A DNA stretch of 64,000 nt from WVZH01 sp034430895 (GTDB lineage Bacteria > Chloroflexota > Anaerolineae > Anaerolineales > E44-bin32), in the NCBI GenBank assembly GCA_034430895.1, contig DAOUDW010000046.1, forward strand, positions 102,493-166,492. The letters run 5' to 3'. Positions 45,262-53,308 of the stretch are shown piece after piece (the stretch's first letter is position 1; every line of letters begins with the position of its first letter). Both the position numbers and the translations under genes were made by a program. Under the pieces are notes generated by a model. The model had not been told where the DNA came from and did not search any database. It saw only the letters and a list, made by a program, of their open reading frames with translations.

Positions 45262-46377
45262 ATGGAACAGAAACGTGATTACTACGAAATATTAGAGCTA
45301 ACTCGAAACGCTTCCGAAGAAGACATTCGGGCTGCCTATCGGCATCTGGCAAAGAAATATCATCCGGACGTAAACGACAGTCCCGATGCCGAAGATCGCT
45401 TCAAGGAGATCAACGAAGCGTACGCCATCTTGTCCGATTCCGAACGGAAAGCGACGTACGATCGCTACGGCCATTCCGGCTTGAAAGGCATGCCGTTCAG
45501 CTTCGATTTCAACTTCAACGATATCTTCGAGCAGTTTTTTGGCTTCGGCATGAGTCGAGGACGAAGTCGCGGGTCCCCCCGCCGCGGCTCATCGCTTCGA
45601 CATAATCTGACACTCGAGTTTGAAGAAGCCGTTTTCGGTGTCGAAAAAGAAATCGAATTCTCCAGATACGAAACGTGTTCGAGCTGCAACGGTTCAGGTG
45701 CCGAACCCGGCACTACCCCCATTCGCTGTGAAACCTGTAACGGCAACGGCGAGATACGCCAAGTCCACCAGACATTTCTCGGCTCCATGGTCAACGTGAC
45801 GACCTGCCCAACCTGCCGTGGCCAAGGGGAAACGATCAGCACTCCCTGCAAAACGTGTCGCGGCGAAGGTCGTGTACGCAACACAATTACACGGAAAATA
45901 CCCATTCCCGCCGGTGTCGACAATGGCACACAGGTACGTGTATCCGGAGAGGGTGAGCCCGGCGTAAACGGCGGTCCACCCGGCGATCTGTTCATCGTCA
46001 TCCAGGTCAAACCACATCGCTTCTTTCGACGACGGGGAAATGACATTCTGCTCGACATGTCGATCAACATCGCCCAGGCCACACTCGGCACCGATATCCA
46101 AATCCCCACTCTCGAGGGTGACCACACGCTCGAAATCCCCACCGGTACCCAACCCGGAAAAGTGTTCCGTCTTAAGAACAAAGGTGTCCCTCACGTCAAT
46201 CGGAACGGCCGCGGCGACCAACTCGTTGTCGTTTCGGTCGAAATACCTCACTCCCTATCTCCAGAACAGAAACAGCTTATCGATGATCTGGCGAAATCGC
46301 TGGGTACAGAAGTGACATTTCGCGAACGCAGTTTTCTTGATTCACTTAAGGAATTCTTCGGAGGCTTTTCCGATTGA
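45262..46377 (+). CDS. dnaJ: Chaperone DnaJ (Hsp40, type A)
   Basis: A 371-residue DnaJ with a full J domain (HPD in KKYHPDVND, about 33), a short Gly/Phe region (FSFDFNFNDIFEQFFGFG) and four CxxCxGxG zinc repeats (CSSCNGSG, CETCNGNG, CPTCRGQG, CKTCRGEG, about 135-205), then the two substrate-binding beta domains. It delivers clients to DnaK and stimulates its ATPase. I prefer the ATG at 45262; the in-frame TTG at 45253 would add three residues. Its stop overlaps the TTG start of prmA. Confidence 0.95.
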   Translation: MEQKRDYYEILELTRNASEEDIRAAYRHLAKKYHPDVNDSPDAEDRFKEINEAYAILSDSERKATYDRYGHSGLKGMPFSFDFNFNDIFEQFFGFGMSRGRSRGSPRRGSSLRHNLTLEFEEAVFGVEKEIEFSRYETCSSCNGSGAEPGTTPIRCETCNGNGEIRQVHQTFLGSMVNVTTCPTCRGQGETISTPCKTCRGEGRVRNTITRKIPIPAGVDNGTQVRVSGEGEPGVNGGPPGDLFIVIQVKPHRFFRRRGNDILLDMSINIAQATLGTDIQIPTLEGDHTLEIPTGTQPGKVFRLKNKGVPHVNRNGRGDQLVVVSVEIPHSLSPEQKQLIDDLAKSLGTEVTFRERSFLDSLKEFFGGFSD

Positions 46378-47318
46378 AATGGCTTGAGGTCTCTCTTACA
46401 GTGAATGGAGAGCTGGCCGAAGCCGTCGCCGATGTCTTCTCTCGTTACGCCCCCAATGGTGTTGCGCTTCAACCGGAAGTCGGCAAAGACGAGTCCGAAC
46501 CACGCGCCGTATCAAATCAGATCAAAGTACTCGCCTACCTGCAGGTCGATGATTCGATCCATGCCAAACGAGAAGGAATCGACCATGGGTTATGGCATCT
46601 GGGTCAGATCCAATCGCTCCCTGCCCCAGCATTTCGCTTCATCGAAGAGAAGGATTGGAGCAATCTATGGAAGGAGAACTATAAACCCATTCCCATCGGC
46701 GAGAAATTACTTATCCTTCCTGCCTGGTACCCTCCACCGGAGGGGAAGCGGAAAGCGATCGTTCTCGATCCAGGGATGGCGTTCGGGACGGGTTTGCACC
46801 CCACAACACAGCTCTGCCTTGCAGCTATGGAAAACCACCTCACGGCCGGTGTTTCGGTTGTCGATCTCGGCTGCGGATCGGGAATTCTCAGCATCGCCGC
46901 CATCCTGTTCGGCGCACGTACGGTGTTGGCGATCGACACAGACCCCATCGCAGTGCAGAATGCACAAACGAACATCGAACGCAACGGAATAATCGAACAA
47001 ATCCGCGTCGAAGAAGGTTCGCTTCAATATTTGTTAGACGACGCAAGACATCCGGACCAGACGGACATGCTGCTCGCAAACATCTATGCAACCATCCTTG
47101 ACGAATTGATCGACTCCGGATTATTCCAAGCCGTTCGTCCAGGAGGGATCGTGATCCTCTCCGGAATCATGAAAAATCAGGCCGACGCAATTCAAGCAAA
47201 GTGTGAATCACTTGATGCGAAAATCCTGGAAAACCGTCAGCAGGGAGATTGGGTGGCACTAGTGTTACAGACCCACCCGGACGAGTCACGGAATTCTCAC
47301 TGCACCACAAACGCTTAA
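46374..47318 (+). CDS. prmA: Ribosomal protein L11 methyltransferase
   Basis: A 314-residue SAM-dependent methyltransferase that trimethylates ribosomal protein L11. It starts KWLEVSLTVNGELAEAV like other PrmA proteins. It has the FGTGLHPTTQLCL motif, the SAM loop VVDLGCGSGILSIAA and the NIYA (NPPY-type) catalytic segment. The start is TTG, overlapping the dnaJ stop (TTGA) with GGAGG nine bases upstream. Being last in the CIRCE operon, it should be heat-inducible. The C-terminus runs slightly past the usual end. Confidence 0.93.
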   Translation: MKWLEVSLTVNGELAEAVADVFSRYAPNGVALQPEVGKDESEPRAVSNQIKVLAYLQVDDSIHAKREGIDHGLWHLGQIQSLPAPAFRFIEEKDWSNLWKENYKPIPIGEKLLILPAWYPPPEGKRKAIVLDPGMAFGTGLHPTTQLCLAAMENHLTAGVSVVDLGCGSGILSIAAILFGARTVLAIDTDPIAVQNAQTNIERNGIIEQIRVEEGSLQYLLDDARHPDQTDMLLANIYATILDELIDSGLFQAVRPGGIVILSGIMKNQADAIQAKCESLDAKILENRQQGDWVALVLQTHPDESRNSHCTTNA

Positions 47319-47341
47319 GTACAACCGCTTTAAGTGAGGTT

Positions 47342-47380
47342 AAACACAGATACCCTCACTTGAGGGTATCTGGTGTGTTT
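47342..47380. terminator. Bidirectional terminator between prmA and infA
   Basis: AAACACAGATACCCTC (47342-47357) pairs with GAGGGTATC (47362-47370) and, after a 3-base bulge, TGTGTTT (47374-47380). A 16-bp stem with a four-base loop and A/T ends suits termination from both sides of this convergent pair. Confidence 0.8.
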
Positions 47381-47408
47381 ACTTATCATCTGGATGAATG
47401 CTACATGC

Positions 47409-47651
47409 TTAGCTTTCCTGATCCGCCACGCGTTTTCTGTAGCGATAGACGATTCTACCTCGCGTGAGATCGTACGGCGAGACTTCTACACGAACTCGAT
47501 CCCCAAGCAAAATGCGGATGTAATAACGCCGCATCTTACCTGAAAGATAAGCCAACACCTCGTGACCATTGTCTAGCTCCACCCGAAACTGGGTTCCCGG
47601 AAGCGCCTCGACAACGGTACCTTCTAGTTCAATCTTCTCCTCTTTACCCAT
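47409..47651 (-). CDS. infA: Translation initiation factor IF-1
   Basis: An 80-residue S1/OB-fold protein with the IF-1 pattern: IELEGTVVEALPGTQFRVEL, AYLSGKMRRYYIRILLGDRV and VEVSPYDLTRGRIVYR. It binds the 30S A site during initiation. TGGAGGAATGC precedes the ATG. It lies 59 bp after rpsU on the same strand, at some distance from the usual ribosomal-protein operon. Confidence 0.95.
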   Translation of the reverse strand: MGKEEKIELEGTVVEALPGTQFRVELDNGHEVLAYLSGKMRRYYIRILLGDRVRVEVSPYDLTRGRIVYRYRKRVADQES

Positions 47652-47710
47652 GCATTCCTCCAGATACTCTTCCTAACCAGAAAGCCATCAACAACCCATA
47701 CGTGTTGAAA

Positions 47711-47920
47711 TTAATCCCGATAACGGGCTTCAATCTTTCGCTGGCGGCGTTTAAGCCGGCGAATGGCCTTCTTGCGCTGAATCCTGCGCAATTCACTCTT
47801 TGAAACGAACCATCGTTTACGGCGAACGGTGCTTAAAAGCCCACTCTTGGCGACTTTCTTGCGAAACCGCTTCAGCAGTTGTTCTTGTGATTCGTTCGGT
47901 CTAAGTACGACCGTCGGCAC
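47711..47920 (-). CDS. rpsU: 30S ribosomal protein S21
   Basis: A 69-residue, very basic protein with the S21 pattern VVLRPNESQEQLLKRFRKKV and an Arg/Lys-rich second half (RRKRWFVSKSELRR..KKAIRRLKRRQRK). It starts at GTG, with GGTGAGGAC just upstream. It lies between the S1 gene (44 bp upstream) and infA, so the three translation genes form one unit. Confidence 0.93.
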   Translation of the reverse strand: MPTVVLRPNESQEQLLKRFRKKVAKSGLLSTVRRKRWFVSKSELRRIQRKKAIRRLKRRQRKIEARYRD

Positions 47921-47964
47921 TTGTCCTCACCTCACTCTCGAAATAACTGATAACACCACGATTA

Positions 47965-49062
47965 TTACATTGTTTCTTCTTTTTCCTCGGGCTCTTCTTC
48001 CAGCCCGTGGTCAAGTAACTCTAAGTCCAAGCGTTCGCGTTCCGGATCGAAATCGCATACCCGCACACGCACTTTCTGACCGACCGACAAGACAGGCATC
48101 TCCACATCCGCCTGTAGAAGACCTTCCGGTCCTGCATCAACATGAATATAAACACCCGATGCTCCGATATGGGATACGATCCCGTCATGCTCCTGTTGGG
48201 CTTTGATTTTTCCAATCGCTGCCTCCCAGGGACTGGGCTGCAAGCGCTTGAGACTCAAGCCAATACGATTTGCATCCCGATCCAGACGGATGACCTGGAT
48301 TTCGACTTCTTCTCCGATGTTAACGATCTCGCTGGGATCGTCGACCCGATTCCAGGACAATTCGGAAATGTGGATCAAGCCATCGGCGCCGCCAATATCG
48401 ACGAAAGCACCGAACTCCCGCAGACTTGTGACCCTTCCGTTTCGGATCTCACCTTCCTCAAGCTGGTCGATCATTTCCGTCTTGCGTTCCTGCCGCCACT
48501 GACGCACTGCTTTGCGTTCAGATAGTACGAGCCTGCGTCTGCGAGGGTCGACTTCAATGACCTTGAATGGCATTTTTCGACCAACCATCCGCTCCAGGTA
48601 GGACGTGCGATTTGCTTCGTCCAAACCTTTGGGCAGCTCACTGAGATGTGATGCCGGAACGAAGGCGCGCAAACGACCGAACGGAACGATCAAACCGCCT
48701 CGATTAAAGCCGCCGGGTTCCAGCTCTAAAATCTTTTGCTGTTCCATCAAGCGGTTGGCACGAAGCCAATCCGCGCTTTCCCGAGCTTGCGAGATCGAGA
48801 CAATGAGATTGCCGTCACGGTCCAATGGATCGATGACCATTACCGCAACTTCATCGCCAACACCCGGGGCAGCATCATCCGATGAAAGCTTTTCCAAATC
48901 CGCGCAAGGGACAATGCCGTCTCGTTTTAGTCCAAGATCGACGATCAACCCTTCGGTGTCAATCGCGAGCACGTGACCATGCAACAAATCCCCTCTCTGG
49001 GGATTCGTCATCTCCTCGACATTATCGAGCAGTGCGGTGAAATCATCCAAGTTGTTGATCAT
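47965..49062 (-). CDS. rpsA: Ribosomal protein S1-like protein, four S1 domains
   Basis: A 365-residue protein with four S1 RNA-binding repeats (about 22-92, 108-185, 198-270 and 283-352). The third is the most typical (VTSLREFGAFVDIGGADGLIHISELSW). The acidic tail ends LEEEPEEKEETM. Four-repeat S1 homologues are common in Gram-positive-type bacteria and Chloroflexota; the E. coli protein has six. It should help mRNA binding by the 30S subunit. The start is uncertain: the ATG at 49062 follows GAGGGG directly, and an ATG at 49011 is possible. A perfect consensus promoter lies upstream. Confidence 0.88.
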   Translation of the reverse strand: MINNLDDFTALLDNVEEMTNPQRGDLLHGHVLAIDTEGLIVDLGLKRDGIVPCADLEKLSSDDAAPGVGDEVAVMVIDPLDRDGNLIVSISQARESADWLRANRLMEQQKILELEPGGFNRGGLIVPFGRLRAFVPASHLSELPKGLDEANRTSYLERMVGRKMPFKVIEVDPRRRRLVLSERKAVRQWRQERKTEMIDQLEEGEIRNGRVTSLREFGAFVDIGGADGLIHISELSWNRVDDPSEIVNIGEEVEIQVIRLDRDANRIGLSLKRLQPSPWEAAIGKIKAQQEHDGIVSHIGASGVYIHVDAGPEGLLQADVEMPVLSVGQKVRVRVCDFDPERERLDLELLDHGLEEEPEEKEETM

Positions 49063-49216
49063 CCCCTCTGCATTTTTGCAAAAAAATCTGGCCAGCGCGA
49101 TCTCAAGCCAGCCAGACCAATTCACCCACCTCGACTCGATTCCTATCCAGCTACCCGCCCTCGCACACTCCTATTGATCTTTATGCAGCCCGAAGGGGGC
49201 TTGCGAACGCATGTTC

Positions 49217-49245
49217 ATTATACTCACGCCAGGGGTGCTTGTCAA
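49217..49245 (-). promoter_or_regulatory. Consensus sigma-70 promoter for S1-rpsU-infA
   Basis: On the minus strand TTGACA (49240-49245) and TATAAT (49217-49222) are spaced by 17 bp, a perfect match to consensus. It suggests very strong expression of the S1-rpsU-infA unit, with a leader of about 145 bases that includes a small hairpin (GCCCCCTTCGGGC). Confidence 0.9.
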
Positions 49246-49284
49246 ACTAGCTAGGCCCTGTTGCGTGATTTCACGATTTATAAA

Positions 49285-49794
49285 TTAGGGCTCCGGTTGA
49301 TCGCGGAGGATTTTTTCATCCCCTCGATACAATTCCCAGGGATAGAGAATGTAGGCATCGGTGCTGGCAGCGTAGTAATCGGGTTTTGCTTGCGTGAACA
49401 GACTTCGATAGGGGTTAAAGTGCAGCACACATGTGTATGGTCTTCCCCCTGCCGCAGCGACGCGGTTCTTGACTGCCGTAATCGTACGGCCCGATCCCCA
49501 AACATCATCCACGACGAGAATGCGGCGTCCCGTCAGTTGGGTATCTTTTGGAAATTGAATGAATTGGGGCCAGGCCAGCAGCTTGGCCGCCTTTCGTTCC
49601 GCCTCGAAAGGAAAATCAACAGAAGCGGTGAGAACGTCTTCGATATCCTTCCGTTCGGCGATCATCCCTCCCGGAATGATGCCACCACGCGTGACGATCA
49701 CCATCGCTTCAAATTCGGTCTCGAATTGAGGCGTAAGGTGGTCGATCAGGCGTTCAACTTCCTCCCAGGTGAGTAACTCTCTCCGTTGTGTCAT
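49285..49794 (-). CDS. Purine-type phosphoribosyltransferase
   Basis: A 169-residue type I phosphoribosyltransferase. The PRPP-binding loop is VVDDVWGSGRT (about 96-106), and an early VIVTRGGIIPG strand-loop binds pyrophosphate. It resembles xanthine/hypoxanthine-guanine transferases, but the base specificity is not clear (ends ILYPWELYRGDE, typical of the Gpt-like group). It would salvage purine bases with PRPP. No close partner gene; it stands alone between the S1 promoter and the small genes near 50 kb. Confidence 0.85.
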   Translation of the reverse strand: MTQRRELLTWEEVERLIDHLTPQFETEFEAMVIVTRGGIIPGGMIAERKDIEDVLTASVDFPFEAERKAAKLLAWPQFIQFPKDTQLTGRRILVVDDVWGSGRTITAVKNRVAAAGGRPYTCVLHFNPYRSLFTQAKPDYYAASTDAYILYPWELYRGDEKILRDQPEP

Positions 49795-49970
49795 AACTAT
49801 ACCCGCAACGAAAGCCGATCCTTGTTATCTTAGCATCAGGCCATCGCAGTTTCAATCATTCTACGTCGATCAATGACCCATGATCGATATTCAGGGGCGA
49901 TCCTTCACATATCAATGCGCGTACTATAAAACAAGAAGACACTTCCCAAATCCATCGTCCGAGAACGATA

Positions 49971-50150
49971 TCAGTCAATGGAATGGACGAGTTCCATAAA
50001 TTCCTCCCACTCCTCGGCAAAGAAGTGCACGGTAACCGTGCCCAGTTCCAAATGGAATGTCTCTTCTCCATCAGGCTCCACGGCTTTCCAAACGATAAAA
50101 TTCGAAGTCTCACTCAAGGTGGATGTTTCCACATTCGCATCATCTGACAT
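49971..50150 (-). CDS. Small acidic unknown protein, 59 residues
   Basis: A 59-residue frame. GGAGGAGTGAGTC gives an excellent ribosome binding site before the ATG at 50150. The protein is strongly acidic (MSDDANVETS start; FFAEEWEEFMELVHS end), soluble and not recognised. The gene starts 3 bp after the stop of the preceding unknown gene, and both follow the two AI-2E-family permeases, so it is probably the last gene of that transcript. Confidence 0.75.
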   Translation of the reverse strand: MSDDANVETSTLSETSNFIVWKAVEPDGEETFHLELGTVTVHFFAEEWEEFMELVHSID

Positions 50151-50153
50151 GAC

Positions 50154-50465
50154 TCACTCCTCCTGATACATTTCCTTGGCGAAAGACGCCAATACTTTTT
50201 CCAGCGCGACCAGACTGGCGCCGGAATACTTAGTTTCATCGATCTCCATTATGGAATACCTGCGTTCAAACTCGTTGGCGATAAATTCCGGCCTGCTGAT
50301 AATATCTTTGACACGCGCATGCATACGTCCTCTTCGATCCGCATTCCATTCCCGTGTTAACTTGGTCCAATGGACGGCATACGAAAATTCGACGTCGTGA
50401 ATATCCACCGTAGATTCGACCTTGCGCTGTAATAATTGCCGCAGGGCTTCACGGAGTGAGGTCAT
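50154..50465 (-). CDS. Unknown soluble protein, 103 residues
   Basis: An unrecognised 103-residue protein (MTSLREALRQ start) with mixed alpha/beta character and no membrane segment. The longer open frame to 50573 would overlap the upstream permease by 83 bp, so the ATG at 50465, 25 bp after that gene, is more likely. The ribosome binding site is weak (GGAACGA). It is followed 3 bp later by the 59-residue gene; the two may work together. Confidence 0.6.
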   Translation of the reverse strand: MTSLREALRQLLQRKVESTVDIHDVEFSYAVHWTKLTREWNADRRGRMHARVKDIISRPEFIANEFERRYSIMEIDETKYSGASLVALEKVLASFAKEMYQEE

Positions 50466-50490
50466 GCTGTCGTTCCAGTGGACACAAACA

Positions 50491-51699
50491 TCAACTTTCT
50501 TCGTCCTTGGATTTAATATGACGGATTCTCTCAAATAATTGAACGAGTCGAGCGGGAGGTGTTCTTGGCCCACTTAAAACATCAATCGGTGGATCCCAGG
50601 GCGAGAGATCGAACATCTTGCGGAACATATACCGTCCGAGAAGGATCAGGGACGCCATCATCGGCGCGGATAACAACAAGCCCAACACCCCAACCAGACT
50701 CGCCCCGATCAACAAGCCAAACAAAATAAGCACGGGATGCAAGTTCAGCGACGCGCCCATAATCCGAGGGACGATGATGTAATCGATCAATTGATCGAGA
50801 ATGACAACGCAGATAACCACAAGGATCCCGTGGCCGAGCGGGGTGAGACCATACCAGTTGGTATCTTGGAATAACGCCACCAGCGCAGCCACCAAACCCG
50901 CGGTGAAAGGACCGACGATGGGTATGAATTTCGCTAAACCGCCGAGAACGCCCAATCCCAGCGAGAAGTTCAAACCGAGCACGGACATTAGAATCCAGGT
51001 CAGCAATCCCGTTGATGTAACCACGAGTAACTGTCCACGCAAGAAGGCGTTCCAAATGGCTGCCAAAGCATTTCGCAGTCGATGAAAATCTTCTTGATAT
51101 TGTGGGATTTCGATATCCTGCACAGCCGAACGGATACGTGGATAATCGATAATAATGAAATACGCCACGGCGAAGGTGAAGAAGATGCTGGCGAGGGACT
51201 CAATCGCAATCGAAGCCAGGGAAGCAATCAGGGTGCTCACCTGCCCGAAAATGGGTTGAATGGAGGCCAGTAAGTTTTCAGCCAGTGCGGGCAAATCGAG
51301 TTGGGAGAGATCGATTGGCCAGGGTCCTAAAAATATAGTTACCGTGGAGATTTCCGCCAACTCCTCGGGCAAATCCATCAGCATCGCCTGGATGACCTTA
51401 AACAGTTCTTGAAGCTGATCCACAACTGCGAATCCCGCCCAGGTCGACAATCCAAGGATGGTAAACAAGACAAGCAAGAAACAAATATTTGCCGCCAATC
51501 CCCAGGAAAGTCTAGCGCTGTGATGCAGCAAGCTAACAAGAGGCACGATGAGAAACGCCAGAATCAAGGCCGTAATCAGGATGGGAATCACATCGTGGAA
51601 GCGCGTCAAGAGACCTGCAATCACGAGCAAGATAATCGCCCCAACGAACGCCTTCGTCAGGAGACTCCATCGTGGAGATATATTAGACTTCGACTTCAT
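50491..51699 (-). CDS. AI-2E family (PerM-like) permease, second copy
   Basis: A 402-residue membrane protein with about seven or eight helices and the AI-2E/PerM pattern: an N-terminal pair of helices, an extracytoplasmic amphipathic part, and the conserved C-terminal segments GLNFSLGLGVLGGLAKFIPIVGP and VLGLLLSAPMMA. Family members are linked to signal, ion or cell-wall-related export; substrates differ. The ATG at 51699 follows GAGAAGGAGA and overlaps the end of the first copy, so both are coupled. It probably arose by duplication of its neighbour. Confidence 0.9.
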   Translation of the reverse strand: MKSKSNISPRWSLLTKAFVGAIILLVIAGLLTRFHDVIPILITALILAFLIVPLVSLLHHSARLSWGLAANICFLLVLFTILGLSTWAGFAVVDQLQELFKVIQAMLMDLPEELAEISTVTIFLGPWPIDLSQLDLPALAENLLASIQPIFGQVSTLIASLASIAIESLASIFFTFAVAYFIIIDYPRIRSAVQDIEIPQYQEDFHRLRNALAAIWNAFLRGQLLVVTSTGLLTWILMSVLGLNFSLGLGVLGGLAKFIPIVGPFTAGLVAALVALFQDTNWYGLTPLGHGILVVICVVILDQLIDYIIVPRIMGASLNLHPVLILFGLLIGASLVGVLGLLLSAPMMASLILLGRYMFRKMFDLSPWDPPIDVLSGPRTPPARLVQLFERIRHIKSKDEES

Positions 51700-52939
51700 T
51701 CTCCTTCTCACTTTCAACACCACGATCCTGGCGCGCGAAAAATTCCCGCAGTCGGTTAATCAGACGCCGAAAACGACCCAACTTCAGAGGCCGCACTTCC
51801 TCCAATTCAGGACTCAATACCTCCGTCCAATCGTCAAAGCCAACAGTCTTTCGATAGATATAACCCAGAATCACTCGCAACGAGGCAGCAACGGGTGCAG
51901 CCAACAACAACCCAAGCACACCCGCGATCATCCCACCTGCAAGCACGGAGATCAAGACTGCAAGCGGTGACATATTTAAGCTTCTGCCAATGATACGAGG
52001 AACGAGAACATTGTTCTCTAGTTGCTGAATAATGAGAAAACAACCCAACACGATCGCACTGAAGGCAAATGGAGTCACCCCCAGCCAATTCGTTGGTTGA
52101 AATAGCGCGACAAGCACGCCGATAACGGCAGCAATCAATGGCCCGAACATGGGCACGAATTCCAACAACCCTGCGATCAAGCCCAAAACCATCGAAAATT
52201 GCACACCCAGTAACGTGAGCACGACAGCAACGACAATACCGATCACCAAGCCCAAAATAGCTTGACCGCGCAGAAATGAACTCCATACCTGCGTAAGCTC
52301 ATCAATGATTAGGCGGACGTCATTTCGATACAATGGTGGTATCCACTCAAGGAAAACCTCATCGAAACTTCCCATGTCGAGTAGTAAGTAAACCCCCAGG
52401 ACCAGGACGAGAACAATCGATGTAATCGCCGAAGCCGTTGCCCCCGCGACGGAAGCCAGAAGATTTCCTGTTTGTGAGAGCAATGGCTGCAAGGCGGAAG
52501 CCACTTCGGCCAGAACAGGTTCGAGGTTGACAGTGGCGAGATCGACTGTCCAAGGTCCAATCTGAATCGTCTCCTGCGCCAGGGCTATGATCTGTTCTGG
52601 CAGTTCAACTGACAAGTCAGCCAGGTATGAGGCTAATCGAACGACACCCGAAGAAATCGCCACGCCGACACCTGTGGTCAAACCCAAGAAGATTACAATC
52701 AACACTGCATAAATGATCAGCACTGATTTTCCACGTGAGATTCGGAACTTCTTACTGATCTTTGAGGTGATTGGATGAAGCAAATAAGCCAACATGAAAG
52801 CTAAGACCAAGGGTCCGATCAGTTGGTTTAAAAGCATCAGCAGTTTAACCACAAACACCAGGAGAATAATTCCAAATACGAGGCGTGTCCCGGGTTGCCA
52901 GGATGGAGATGTCGATCGGCTATTTAGATTTGAATTCAT
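51683..52939 (-). CDS. AI-2E family (PerM-like) permease, first copy
   Basis: A 418-residue membrane protein of the AI-2E/PerM family. Conserved parts are LLNQLIGPLVLAFMLAYLLHP near the start, VLGLIAGLLEFVPMFGPLIAAVIG (about 260-285) and the GVLGLLLAAPVAASLRVI end. It is similar in layout to the next gene, which it overlaps by 17 bp. An acidic C-terminal tail (ESEKENEVEV) is present. It opens a transcript of two permeases and two small unknown genes. Confidence 0.9.
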   Translation of the reverse strand: MNSNLNSRSTSPSWQPGTRLVFGIILLVFVVKLLMLLNQLIGPLVLAFMLAYLLHPITSKISKKFRISRGKSVLIIYAVLIVIFLGLTTGVGVAISSGVVRLASYLADLSVELPEQIIALAQETIQIGPWTVDLATVNLEPVLAEVASALQPLLSQTGNLLASVAGATASAITSIVLVLVLGVYLLLDMGSFDEVFLEWIPPLYRNDVRLIIDELTQVWSSFLRGQAILGLVIGIVVAVVLTLLGVQFSMVLGLIAGLLEFVPMFGPLIAAVIGVLVALFQPTNWLGVTPFAFSAIVLGCFLIIQQLENNVLVPRIIGRSLNMSPLAVLISVLAGGMIAGVLGLLLAAPVAASLRVILGYIYRKTVGFDDWTEVLSPELEEVRPLKLGRFRRLINRLREFFARQDRGVESEKENEVEV

Positions 52940-53308
52940 GCATGATTTCTCGTATCGGACGATTACGCTTCTAACTTCAAAGGATATTTACAACTATCAA
53001 CCGTTTTCTAAATCAGTCAGATTCTACATAATCTGGCTAATCGAGCAAATCAATTATGCTTCAACTCGACGTGGAATTACCTCCTACCGCAGATTGCTTC
53101 CAACAAACGATCTACTTTACGCACCACCACTTCAATCATTATATTTTGCTAATTTAGTCAGTATTACAATTTCGATTGCTTTACAATCAAGACGAAATAA
53201 ATGACCGAGCAAAAAGCTTGGGAGGAGGGCGATCCACGCCCCCTCCCAAGCTACAAGTTAATGGGGAAATCGAATTCAGAACCGAATGGACAATCAAACG
53301 GTATATGA
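52940..53308. other. AT-rich intergenic region, 369 bp
   Basis: Spacer between pnp and the AI-2E permeases, both on the minus strand. It holds the pnp terminator at 53211-53252. The rest (52940-53210) is AT-rich and should include the promoter of the permease operon. No gene is supported. Confidence 0.6.
53211..53252 (-). terminator. Rho-independent terminator of pnp
   Basis: On the minus strand AGCTTGGGAGGGGGCG pairs with CGCCCTCCTCCCAAGCT around TGGAT, with a single bulged base, then runs into TTTT. It lies 57 bp after the pnp stop. A very strong hairpin. Confidence 0.92.

Noticed and set aside
49856..50113. 85-codon minus-strand ORF near 50 kb
   Set aside because: It overlaps, in another frame, the 59-residue gene at 49971-50150, which has a far better ribosome binding site and natural acidic composition.
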